A stretch of DNA of 48,409 nucleotides, taken from contig NZ_AHZC01000133.1 of the NCBI RefSeq assembly GCF_000247475.1, positions 1 through 48,409 on the forward strand, read 5' to 3'. Shown one piece after another: positions 16,548 through 24,112 of the stretch. This stretch comes from Rhizobium sp. PDO1-076. GTDB lineage: Bacteria; Pseudomonadota; Alphaproteobacteria; Rhizobiales; Rhizobiaceae. The position numbers were made by a program, and so were the translations under genes. Under the pieces are notes generated by a model. The model ran no database searches. It saw only the letters and a list, made by a program, of their open reading frames with translations, and was not told the DNA's origin. Within the stretch, counting starts at the first letter, position 1. Each line of letters starts with the position of its first letter.

Positions 16548-17461
16548 TTATTGAAGCGATCCTGCTGACCGTCATCACCGCCTCGACGCCGCTGGTCATC
16601 GCTGCGCTCGGCGAACTGGTCACCGAGCGCTCAGGCGTGCTCAATCTCGGCGTCGAAGGCATGATGATCATCGGCGCCGTCTGCGCCTTTGCCGCAGCCC
16701 AGGCATCCGGCTCTCCCTTCATCGGCGTTCTGGCAGGTGTTGCGGCGGGGGCGGCCTTCTCGTTGCTCTTCGGCTTCCTGACGCTCACCCTGGTGGCAAA
16801 TCAGGTCGCCACCGGCCTCGCCCTGACCATTCTCGGCCTGGGCGTCTCCGGCATGGTCGGCGAGAGCCTGGTCGGCGTGCCCGGCGTCAAGTTGGCCCCG
16901 ATCGCCATTCCCGTGCTGGCCGACATCCCGATTGTCGGGCCGCTGTTCTTCAAGCAGGACATCATCTTCTATCTGTCGATCGCCCTGGTGGTCGGGGTCA
17001 ACTGGTTCCTGTTCAAGAGCCGTGCCGGCCTGAAACTGCGTGCCATCGGCGACAGCCATGGTTCGGCCCATACACTGGGCCTGCCGGTCATCCGCACGCG
17101 GTATCTCGCGGTCATGTTCGGCGGCGCCTGTGCCGGTCTTGCCGGCGCCCAGCTGTCGCTGGTCTACACACCGCAATGGGTGGAAAACATGTCTGCCGGT
17201 CGCGGCTGGATCGCGCTGGCGCTGGTCGTCTTTGCCGCCTGGCGGCCTTGGCGCCTGCTGGCCGGCGGCTATCTCTTCGGCGCCGTGACCATCGGCCAGC
17301 TGCATGCCCAGGCCTTCGGCATCGGTCTTCCCTCGCAGTTTCTCTCGGCGCTACCCTATGCCGCGACCATTGTCGTCCTGATCATTATCTCCCATAATCG
17401 GCGCACGACGCTGATCAATACACCGGCGTCCCTGGGCAAGCCCTTCGTGCCGGATCGTTAA
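16544..17461 (+). CDS. ABC importer permease 2 (BMP/nucleoside type)
   Basis: The 305-residue membrane protein pairs with permease 1. The family motif LGELVTERSGVLNLGVEGMM is at residues 22-41. Further motifs are VANQVATGLALTILGLGVSG and AGGYLFGAVTIGQL. About eight transmembrane helices are expected. The ATGA overlap with the preceding gene indicates translational coupling and fixed stoichiometry. The binding protein follows after 41 bases. Confidence 0.92.
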   Translation: MIIEAILLTVITASTPLVIAALGELVTERSGVLNLGVEGMMIIGAVCAFAAAQASGSPFIGVLAGVAAGAAFSLLFGFLTLTLVANQVATGLALTILGLGVSGMVGESLVGVPGVKLAPIAIPVLADIPIVGPLFFKQDIIFYLSIALVVGVNWFLFKSRAGLKLRAIGDSHGSAHTLGLPVIRTRYLAVMFGGACAGLAGAQLSLVYTPQWVENMSAGRGWIALALVVFAAWRPWRLLAGGYLFGAVTIGQLHAQAFGIGLPSQFLSALPYAATIVVLIIISHNRRTTLINTPASLGKPFVPDR

Positions 17462-17502
17462 ACGAAAACAAAAGCTTCAATCTAACCAGACAGGGGTACA
17501 TC

Positions 17503-18576
17503 ATGAAGAAATTTCTCCTCGCGCTTGCCGCCTCGGCAGCAGCGCTTGCTGCGGTCGCAGCACCGGCCTCCGCCCAGGACAAGACGAAGATCTGCTTCGT
17601 CTATGTCGGCACCAAGACCGACGGCGGCTGGACCCAGGCGCATGACATCGGCCGCCAGGAACTGCAGGCCCATTTCGGCGACAAGATCGAGACGCCGTTC
17701 CTGGAAAGCGTTCCGGAAGGACCAGACGCCGAGCGCGCCATCGAGCGCATGGCCCGTTCCGGCTGCGCGATGGTCTTCTCCACCTCGTTTGGCTTCATGG
17801 ATGCGACGCTGAAGGTTGCCGAAAAATTCCCGGACGTGAAGTTCGAACATGCGACCGGCTACAAGACAGCGGCCAATGTCGCGACCTACAACTCGCGCTT
17901 CTATGAAGGCCGCTTCATCAACGGCCAGATCGCCGGCAAGATGTCGAAGAAGGGTGTAGCCGGCTACATTGCGTCGTTCCCGATCCCGGAAGTGGTGGGC
18001 GGCATCAATGCCTTCCTGCATGGTGCGCGTACAGTGAACCCTGAATTCAAGTTGAAGGTCATCTGGGTCAACACCTGGTTCGACCCCGGCAAGGAAGCCG
18101 ACGCAGCCAAGGCGCTGATCGACCAGGGCGTTGACATCCTGACCCAGCATACCGACACCACGGCACCGATGCAGGTTGCACAGGAACGCGGCATCCAGGC
18201 ATTCGGTCAGGCGTCTGACATGATTGCCGCTGGTCCGACCGCCCAGCTCAGCTCAATCGTCGACACCTGGGGCGCCTACTATATCAAGCGCACTCAGGCC
18301 GTGATCGACGGCACCTGGGCCAGCCAGCAGACTTTCGATGGTCTCAAGGACGGTATCCTGACCATGGCGCCGTTCACCAATATGCCGGACGACGTCAAGG
18401 CGATGGCAACAGACACCATGACCAAGATCAAGGCAGGCGAACTGAAGCCCTTCACGGGCCCAATCAACAAGCAGGATGGCACGCCGTGGCTGAAGGATGG
18501 CGAGTCGGCCGACGACGGCACCATTCTCGGCATGAACTTCTACATTGAAGGTGTAGACGACAAGCTGCCGCAATAA
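17503..18576 (+). CDS. BMP family substrate-binding protein of the ABC importer
   Basis: The 357-residue periplasmic receptor has a Sec signal peptide ending ASA at residue 24 and no lipobox cysteine, so it is soluble rather than a lipoprotein. The mature protein shows the BMP/PnrA fold signatures: ICFVYVGTKTDGGWTQAHDIGR, STSFGFMDATLKVAEKFPDVKFEHATGYK and YNSRFYEGRFINGQIAGKMSKKG in outline. Members of this family bind purine nucleosides or related compounds, but substrate can differ and no nucleoside hydrolase or deaminase is adjacent to narrow it down. ATG 17503 follows AGGGG. A strong terminator lies 28 bases after the stop. Confidence 0.92.
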   Translation: MKKFLLALAASAAALAAVAAPASAQDKTKICFVYVGTKTDGGWTQAHDIGRQELQAHFGDKIETPFLESVPEGPDAERAIERMARSGCAMVFSTSFGFMDATLKVAEKFPDVKFEHATGYKTAANVATYNSRFYEGRFINGQIAGKMSKKGVAGYIASFPIPEVVGGINAFLHGARTVNPEFKLKVIWVNTWFDPGKEADAAKALIDQGVDILTQHTDTTAPMQVAQERGIQAFGQASDMIAAGPTAQLSSIVDTWGAYYIKRTQAVIDGTWASQQTFDGLKDGILTMAPFTNMPDDVKAMATDTMTKIKAGELKPFTGPINKQDGTPWLKDGESADDGTILGMNFYIEGVDDKLPQ

Positions 18577-18604
18577 TCGGTCGGACTTTGCCGTTGAGAT
18601 CACG

Positions 18605-18634
18605 GAAAGGGCGCCTCGGCGCCCTTTCTTTGTT
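18605..18634 (+). terminator. Terminator of the BMP importer operon
   Basis: GAAAGGGCGC-CTCG-GCGCCCTTTC is a perfect 10-bp stem with a 4-base loop. It is followed by a T-rich tail (TTTGTTG), just after the binding-protein gene. Confidence 0.88.
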
Positions 18635-18746
18635 GTGGATATACAAAAATACGGAAATGCTAAGATACTGACCTTGCGGATGGTGTGCATTGCTACGAGA
18701 AGCCTTCAGAACGTAGCGAATCGCAAAGACACAAGGGAGCACAGGC

Positions 18747-19496
18747 ATGCGCAAGGAAGCGATTGCCGGCTGGTTATTGGCCTCGAAGCCACGGACGAAC
18801 CACGCCCGGGTCGTCGAGCAGCTTGGCCTGGCGATCGTCGCTGGTGAATTTGCCGTCGGCGATGTTCTGCCTGGCGACCCGGAACTGCAGCAGCGTTTTG
18901 AGGTTTCGCGGTCCGTCCTGCGCGAGGCGATGAAGACGCTGGCGGCCAAGGGCCTGGTCGTGGCGAAATCGCGCATCGGCACCCGTGTAACAGATCAGTG
19001 CTATTGGAACCTGCTGGATGAGGACGTCCTGCGCTGGCATTTCAGCAGTGGCGTATCGGCGGTATTTATCGACCAACTCTATGACATTCGCCTGTTGCTG
19101 GAACCTGCGGCGGCAGCTTACGCGGCGCAGAGGGCGACGGCCGAAGACTGTGCCGAATTGCGCAGTTTAGCGGCAAAGCTCGGTTCTCCGGAATTCGATT
19201 GGCAGTCCCAGGTGGAAGCCGATCTCTGTTTCCATCTGCTCCTGTTGCTCGTCGGTGGAAACCCGTTCATGGAAAGCATGGTCGGCTTCATTCGCGCGGC
19301 GCTCGAAGGAGCGTTTACGTTGGCGTTGAAGCCGCCCGTGCCGAACCGAGATGCCGAAATGCGCGATACCCATATGGCAATCGTTGAGGCGGTGGAGCGC
19401 GGCGATGTGGATGCGGCAAGGGCGGCGATGGAAAACGTCGTTCAGCTTGGTCGGCGAAGTGCGATTTATGCGGTCGAACGGGTGCACACTTCCTGA
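18747..19496 (+). CDS. FadR-type GntR family regulator, FCD domain
   Basis: The 249-residue repressor-type protein has an N-terminal GntR winged helix (LPGDPELQQRFEVSRSVLREAMKTLAAKGLV in outline, about 51-80) and a C-terminal FCD ligand domain. The metal-site residues D-x3-H (DLCFH) and a later histidine in THMAIVEAV are present, unlike the regulator at 4805. The subgroup resembles sugar-acid responsive regulators such as DgoR, but the ligand is unknown. It lies downstream of the importer operon's terminator and on the same strand, so it may control that operon in trans. ATG 18747 follows GGGAGC. The 170 bases upstream are AT-rich near 18635-18680 and probably hold its promoter. Confidence 0.88.
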   Translation: MRKEAIAGWLLASKPRTNHARVVEQLGLAIVAGEFAVGDVLPGDPELQQRFEVSRSVLREAMKTLAAKGLVVAKSRIGTRVTDQCYWNLLDEDVLRWHFSSGVSAVFIDQLYDIRLLLEPAAAAYAAQRATAEDCAELRSLAAKLGSPEFDWQSQVEADLCFHLLLLLVGGNPFMESMVGFIRAALEGAFTLALKPPVPNRDAEMRDTHMAIVEAVERGDVDAARAAMENVVQLGRRSAIYAVERVHTS

Positions 19497-19574
19497 CCGG
19501 CACTGCTTTTCAGCTTGCGGCCACGAGAGCGGCTCGCTAGTGAAATTTCATTGCAGCAACGCCCGGAGTTTTTC

Positions 19575-20936
19575 ATGGCACGCAGATGTCTCGCCGTCAT
19601 TCTTGCCGCTGGCGACAGCACCCGGATGAAATCTTCCATGTCGAAGGTGCTTCATCCGGTGGCCGGACGGCCGATGATCGCCCATGTCATGGCCTCCATT
19701 GCCGCCTCCGGCATCAATGACGTCGCCCTTGTCGTCGGGCGGGACGCCGAGCGGGTGGCAAAGGCGGGCAGCCTCGACGGCATGACCGTGGAGAGTGTCC
19801 TGCAGGTTGAGCGGCTGGGCACCGGCCATGCCGTCTTGATGGCCCGCGACGCGATCGCGCGCGGCTATGACGAGATTTTGGTGGCCTACGGTGATGTGCC
19901 GCTGATTACGCCTGGACCGCTCCTGGCTGCACGCGAGGCGCTGGCCGATGGTGCGGATGTCGCCGTCATCGGCTTTCATACGCTAAACCCGACCGGCTAT
20001 GGACGCCTGCTGGTTGAAGACGGTGAGCTGGTGGCGATCCGTGAGGAAAAGGACGCAACCGACGCCGAGCGTGCCGTCACCTGGTGCAACAGCGGTCTGA
20101 TGGCCATCAATGGCCGCAAGGCACTCGACCTCCTGTCGCGCATCGGCAACACCAATGCCAAGGGTGAATATTATCTGACCGACCTCGTCGAGATCGCCCG
20201 TTCGCTCGGTGGCCGGGCCGTTGCCGTCGATGCACCGGAAAGTGAACTCACCGGCTGCAACAACCGCGCCGAACTTGCAGTCATTGAACGCCTCTGGCAG
20301 GAGCGTCGCCGCCATGAATTGATGCTCTCCGGAGTCACCATGATTGCCCCCGAAACCGTCTTCCTCAGCCACGATACCCAGATCGGCCAGGATGCGCTAA
20401 TCGAGCCGAATGTCGTCTTCGGCCCAGGTGTCGTCGTCGAGGGTGGGGCCGTCATCCATGCATTCTCGCATCTCGAAGGTGCCTACGTCGCGACCGGCGC
20501 CACGGTAGGTCCCTATGCGCGTCTACGCCCCGGTGCAAATCTGGCCGAGGGGTCCAAGGTCGGCAATTTCTGCGAGGTCAAGAAGGCCGAGATCGGCAAG
20601 GGTGCCAAGGTCAACCACTTGACCTATATCGGCGATGCTTTTGTTGGTGCCGAGAGCAACATCGGCGCCGGCACGATCACCTGCAATTATGATGGCGTCA
20701 ACAAGCACGAGACGCGGATCGGCGAACGCGCCTTCATCGGATCCAACTCGTCGCTGGTTGCGCCAGTCACCATCGGCGATGGTGCTCTGGTCGCGTCTGG
20801 CAGTGTCATCACCAAGGATGTGCCGGCTGATGCACTGGCCTTCGGCCGCTCACGGCAGGAGATGAAGCCCGGCGGCGCCGTGAAGATTCGCGAGAAGAAC
20901 CTAGCGATCAAGGCAACAAAGAAGGCCGGCAACTAA
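19575..20936 (+). CDS. glmU: Bifunctional GlmU: GlcN-1-P acetyltransferase / GlcNAc-1-P uridylyltransferase
   Basis: GlmU makes UDP-GlcNAc for peptidoglycan and lipopolysaccharide. Residues 1-230 form the uridylyltransferase with LAAGDSTRM at 10-18 and K24 in SKVLH; a serine replaces the usual proline before that lysine. After the linker ([15 protein letters not shown]) comes the left-handed beta-helix acetyltransferase. It has hexapeptide repeats and the acetyl-CoA/sugar motifs [28 protein letters not shown] and [13 protein letters not shown]. The protein is 453 residues, normal length. ATG 19575 follows CCGGAG. glmS, the previous step of the pathway, is 135 bases downstream. Confidence 0.96.
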   Translation: MARRCLAVILAAGDSTRMKSSMSKVLHPVAGRPMIAHVMASIAASGINDVALVVGRDAERVAKAGSLDGMTVESVLQVERLGTGHAVLMARDAIARGYDEILVAYGDVPLITPGPLLAAREALADGADVAVIGFHTLNPTGYGRLLVEDGELVAIREEKDATDAERAVTWCNSGLMAINGRKALDLLSRIGNTNAKGEYYLTDLVEIARSLGGRAVAVDAPESELTGCNNRAELAVIERLWQERRRHELMLSGVTMIAPETVFLSHDTQIGQDALIEPNVVFGPGVVVEGGAVIHAFSHLEGAYVATGATVGPYARLRPGANLAEGSKVGNFCEVKKAEIGKGAKVNHLTYIGDAFVGAESNIGAGTITCNYDGVNKHETRIGERAFIGSNSSLVAPVTIGDGALVASGSVITKDVPADALAFGRSRQEMKPGGAVKIREKNLAIKATKKAGN

Positions 20937-20945
20937 GTCTTGTAT

Positions 20946-20974
20946 CGCAATGCGTTCACCATTGCTGCATTGCG
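20946..20974 (+). repeat. Inverted repeat in the glmU-glmS gap
   Basis: CGCAATGC and GCATTGCG form a perfect 8-bp inverted repeat with a 13-base loop just after glmU. No T run follows, so it is a weak terminator candidate. A related AATGCAAT lies at 20986-20993. It could be an mRNA structure or an operator in the glmS leader. Confidence 0.5.
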
Positions 20975-21071
20975 TTACGTTACGAAATGCAATTTGACCT
21001 CACCGAAGATTGCGCATTCCGGCAAAACCGGTAGGACTGACGCAAATTATTGACGCCAGACGGAGAGTTTC

Positions 21072-22898
21072 ATGTGCGGTATTGTTGGTATTGTCGGTAA
21101 CCAGCCGGTTGCGGCGCGCCTCGTCGATGCATTGAAGCGGCTCGAATATCGCGGCTATGATTCTGCCGGTGTTGCAACGATCCATGACAACACGCTCGAG
21201 CGTCGGCGTGCCGAAGGCAAGCTTTTCAATCTCGAGACGAAGTTGGCTGCCGAGCCGCTGGCCGGCAATATCGGAATTGCCCACACCCGCTGGGCAACCC
21301 ACGGCGTTCCCAACGAAACCAATGCTCATCCGCATTTCGTCGATGGCGTCGCCGTCGTCCACAACGGCATCATCGAGAATTTCTCCGAGATCAAGGACGA
21401 ACTCTCCGCCGAAGGCGCAACCTTTGCGACGCAGACTGACACCGAAGTCGTTGCGCAACTTCTGGCGAAATATATCCGCGACGGCCTCGGCCGCCGGGAA
21501 GCGATGCACAAGATGCTGCGTCAGGTGACCGGCGCCTATGCGCTCGCCGTGATCTTCAAGGATGATCCCTCGACCATCATGGCGGCGCGCTCTGGTCCGC
21601 CGCTGGCAATCGGCTTCGGCGATGGCGAGATGTTCCTCGGCTCCGACGCGATTGCGCTTTCGCCCTTTACCAACCGCATTGCCTATCTGCAGGACGGCGA
21701 CTGGGCGGTGATCGGTGCGCGCGGAGCGCATATCTTCGATCTCGACGGCAATCCGGTCGACCGTCAGGTCCAGATTTCCTCGGCCAGCGCCTACATGATC
21801 GACAAGGGCAACCATCGTCATTTCATGGAAAAGGAAATCTACGAGCAGCCGGAGGTGATTTCCCACGCCCTCTCGCACTATGTCGATTTTGCTGCCAACA
21901 AGATCAAGCCTTTCGAGGGCGAGCTTGACTTCGCCAATCTGCGTGGCTTGGCCATGTCGGCCTGCGGCACCGCATATCTCTCTGGCCTCGTCGGCAAATA
22001 CTGGTTCGAGCGTTATGCCCGCCTGCCGGTCGAGATCGATGTCGCTTCGGAATTCCGCTACCGCGAAATGCCGTTGTCCAAGGATCAGGCGGCTTTCTTC
22101 ATCTCGCAATCCGGCGAGACCGCCGATACGCTGGCCTCGCTGCGCTACTGCCGCGAGAACGGCCTGCAGATCGGCGCCGTGGTCAATGTCAGGGAATCGA
22201 CGATTGCCCGCGAAGCCGATGCCATCTTCCCGATACTGGCCGGCCCGGAAATCGGCGTCGCCTCGACCAAGGCCTTCACCTGCCAGTTGGCAGTCCTCGC
22301 CTCCCTGTCGATCGCGGCCGGTCGTGCCCGGGGCACGCTGACTGAGGCCGAAGAAAAGCAGCTGGTCAAACATCTGGCCGAAATGCCGCGCATCATGTCG
22401 CAGGTGCTAAACAGCATCCAGCCGCAGATCGAAGCCCTGTCGCGCGATCTCGCGAAGTTCAAGGACGTGCTCTATCTCGGCCGTGGCACCAGCTATCCGC
22501 TGGCCATGGAAGGCGCACTGAAGCTGAAGGAAATTTCCTACATCCACGCCGAAGGTTATGCCGCCGGCGAGTTGAAGCACGGTCCGATCGCACTGATCGA
22601 CGAGAACATGCCGGTCATCGTCATTGCGCCGCATGATCGTTTCTTCGAAAAGACCGTGTCGAACATGCAGGAAGTGGCGGCCCGCGGTGGCCGGATCATC
22701 TTCATCACCGACGAGAAGGGGGCGGCCGCCTCCAAGCTGGAGACCATGGCGACGATCGTCTTGCCGAATGTCGCCGAGATCATCTCGCCGATGGTCTTCT
22801 CCCTGCCGATCCAGTTGCTTGCCTATCACACGGCCGTCTTCATGGGCACCGATGTCGACCAGCCGCGCAACCTGGCCAAATCGGTCACTGTGGAATGA
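21072..22898 (+). CDS. glmS: Glutamine--fructose-6-phosphate aminotransferase
   Basis: GlmS makes glucosamine-6-phosphate from fructose-6-phosphate and glutamine, the committed step to UDP-GlcNAc. The 608-residue enzyme begins MCGIVGIVG, so Cys2 is the N-terminal nucleophile of the glutaminase domain after Met removal. RLEYRGYDSAG, HTRWATHG and HNGIIENF follow. Two SIS domains hold the sugar-phosphate site (SACGTAYLSG, SQSGETADT, YLGRGTSYPLAMEGALKLKEISYIHAEGY in outline). The C-terminus ends QPRNLAKSVTVE as expected. CGGAGAG precedes ATG 21072. No glmS ribozyme-like leader is apparent. The stop overlaps the following GNAT gene. Confidence 0.97.
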   Translation: MCGIVGIVGNQPVAARLVDALKRLEYRGYDSAGVATIHDNTLERRRAEGKLFNLETKLAAEPLAGNIGIAHTRWATHGVPNETNAHPHFVDGVAVVHNGIIENFSEIKDELSAEGATFATQTDTEVVAQLLAKYIRDGLGRREAMHKMLRQVTGAYALAVIFKDDPSTIMAARSGPPLAIGFGDGEMFLGSDAIALSPFTNRIAYLQDGDWAVIGARGAHIFDLDGNPVDRQVQISSASAYMIDKGNHRHFMEKEIYEQPEVISHALSHYVDFAANKIKPFEGELDFANLRGLAMSACGTAYLSGLVGKYWFERYARLPVEIDVASEFRYREMPLSKDQAAFFISQSGETADTLASLRYCRENGLQIGAVVNVRESTIAREADAIFPILAGPEIGVASTKAFTCQLAVLASLSIAAGRARGTLTEAEEKQLVKHLAEMPRIMSQVLNSIQPQIEALSRDLAKFKDVLYLGRGTSYPLAMEGALKLKEISYIHAEGYAAGELKHGPIALIDENMPVIVIAPHDRFFEKTVSNMQEVAARGGRIIFITDEKGAAASKLETMATIVLPNVAEIISPMVFSLPIQLLAYHTAVFMGTDVDQPRNLAKSVTVE

Positions 22899-23398
22899 TC
22901 ATTCGGGCAGAGTGCGCCGGTGACGAGGCCGCCATTGGCACTGTTACCGCCGCTGCCTTTGCCGGAATGCCCTATAGCGACCAGACCGAGCCGCTGATTA
23001 TCGAACGGTTGCGCGAAGCCGGTGCGCTGACACTGTCGCTGGTGGCCGAGGAGGCTGGAGCGATTGTCGGGCATGTCGCCTTTTCGCCCGTATCGCTTTC
23101 TGGCGGAGACGAAGGCTGGTACGGCCTCGGCCCGATCAGCGTCGCGCCGGCGCATCAAGGCAAGGGAGTTGGTTCGCGTCTCGTCTCCGAGGGACTGGAT
23201 CGGCTGCGCTCATTCGGCGCTGCCGGCTGCGTCCTGCTCGGCGATCCGGCTTACTATCACCGCTTCGGTTTCCGTCTGGATCACGGTCTCGTGCTTCCCG
23301 ACGTTCCGCCCGGACATTTCCAGGCTTTGCTCTTGCATGGTCCGGACGCCTTGGGCATTGTCGCCTTCCATCCGGGCTTTTACGGCACTGCACAATAA
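22895..23398 (+). CDS. GNAT family N-acetyltransferase coupled to glmS
   Basis: The 167-residue acetyltransferase has the GNAT acetyl-CoA motif A (GLGPISVAPAHQGKGVGSRLV, around 75-95). A motif B region follows, with LGDPAYYHRFGFR. The YYHRFGF segment is typical of the YhbS-like subgroup. Substrate unknown. Its ATG overlaps the glmS stop by 4 bases (ATGA), so its translation is probably coupled to glmS. That makes an amino-sugar substrate conceivable, though this is inference. The gene is followed after 9 bases by the DUF502 gene. Confidence 0.88.
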   Translation: MIIRAECAGDEAAIGTVTAAAFAGMPYSDQTEPLIIERLREAGALTLSLVAEEAGAIVGHVAFSPVSLSGGDEGWYGLGPISVAPAHQGKGVGSRLVSEGLDRLRSFGAAGCVLLGDPAYYHRFGFRLDHGLVLPDVPPGHFQALLLHGPDALGIVAFHPGFYGTAQ

Positions 23399-23407
23399 CG
23401 GCGGTTA

Positions 23408-24112
23408 ATGACTGAAAATTCTGATACGATTTCGGTTGCGACACGGCTCAGGAACAACTTCCTGACGGGTCTGATCATCTGCGCACCGGTCACGATCACC
23501 ATCTGGCTAACCTGGACCTTCATCCGCTGGGCAGACAGTTGGGTAAAGCCCTATATTCCCGACCGTTACAACCCGGAAAACTATATACAGTTCGCCATTC
23601 CCGGCACCGGCTTGCTGCTTGCACTGTTCGCCATTACCCTGATTGGCTTCCTCGGCAAGAACCTGATCGGTCGCTCGATCGTCGCCTATGGCGAATCGGT
23701 ACTGCATCGCATGCCGCTGGTCCGCACGGTCTACAAAAGCACCAAGCAGATCTTCGAGACGGTGTTGAAAGAGCAGTCGAGCTCCTTCAAGAAGGTCGGG
23801 CTGATCGAGTTTCCCGGCCCCGGAAGCTGGGCTCTGGTCTTCGTCTCCACCGATGCCAAGGGTGAGATCGCCGCCAAACTCAACGAGGATGGCGAGGAAA
23901 TGATTGCGGTGTTCATGGCACCGACCCCGGTCCCGACCGCAGGCTTCCTGATCTTCGTGCCGCGAAGCAAGGTCAAACTGCTCGAAATGTCACCGGAAGA
24001 GGGCATCAAGCTGCTGATTTCGGCCGGTCTGGTGACGCCCAACTGGACGCCGCAGCCGGAAAACCCGGTCGCCGAGCCCCCGGTCACCCAGCCGCAGGTC
24101 ACCCAGCCCTGA
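23408..24112 (+). CDS. DUF502 family membrane protein
   Basis: The 234-residue protein has two N-terminal transmembrane helices (around 18-40 and 65-85) and a cytoplasmic or periplasmic domain. Family motifs include FLTGLIICAPVTITIWLTW, PLVRTVYKSTKQIFETV and FMAPTPVPTAGFLIFVPRSKV. DUF502 proteins are widespread in bacteria and related to plant COV proteins; the bacterial function is not established. The C-terminal tail is proline-rich with short repeats (PPVTQPQVTQP). The last 14 bases overlap the end of the convergent recG gene. Confidence 0.9.
   Translation: MTENSDTISVATRLRNNFLTGLIICAPVTITIWLTWTFIRWADSWVKPYIPDRYNPENYIQFAIPGTGLLLALFAITLIGFLGKNLIGRSIVAYGESVLHRMPLVRTVYKSTKQIFETVLKEQSSSFKKVGLIEFPGPGSWALVFVSTDAKGEIAAKLNEDGEEMIAVFMAPTPVPTAGFLIFVPRSKVKLLEMSPEEGIKLLISAGLVTPNWTPQPENPVAEPPVTQPQVTQP

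Noticed and set aside
20937..21071. glmS ribozyme in the glmS leader
   Set aside because: No match to the ribozyme core is visible in this 135-base gap, and the ribozyme is mainly a feature of Gram-positive bacteria.
21000..22373. 457-codon open frame on the minus strand opposite glmS
   Set aside because: Antisense shadow; glmS is complete on the plus strand.
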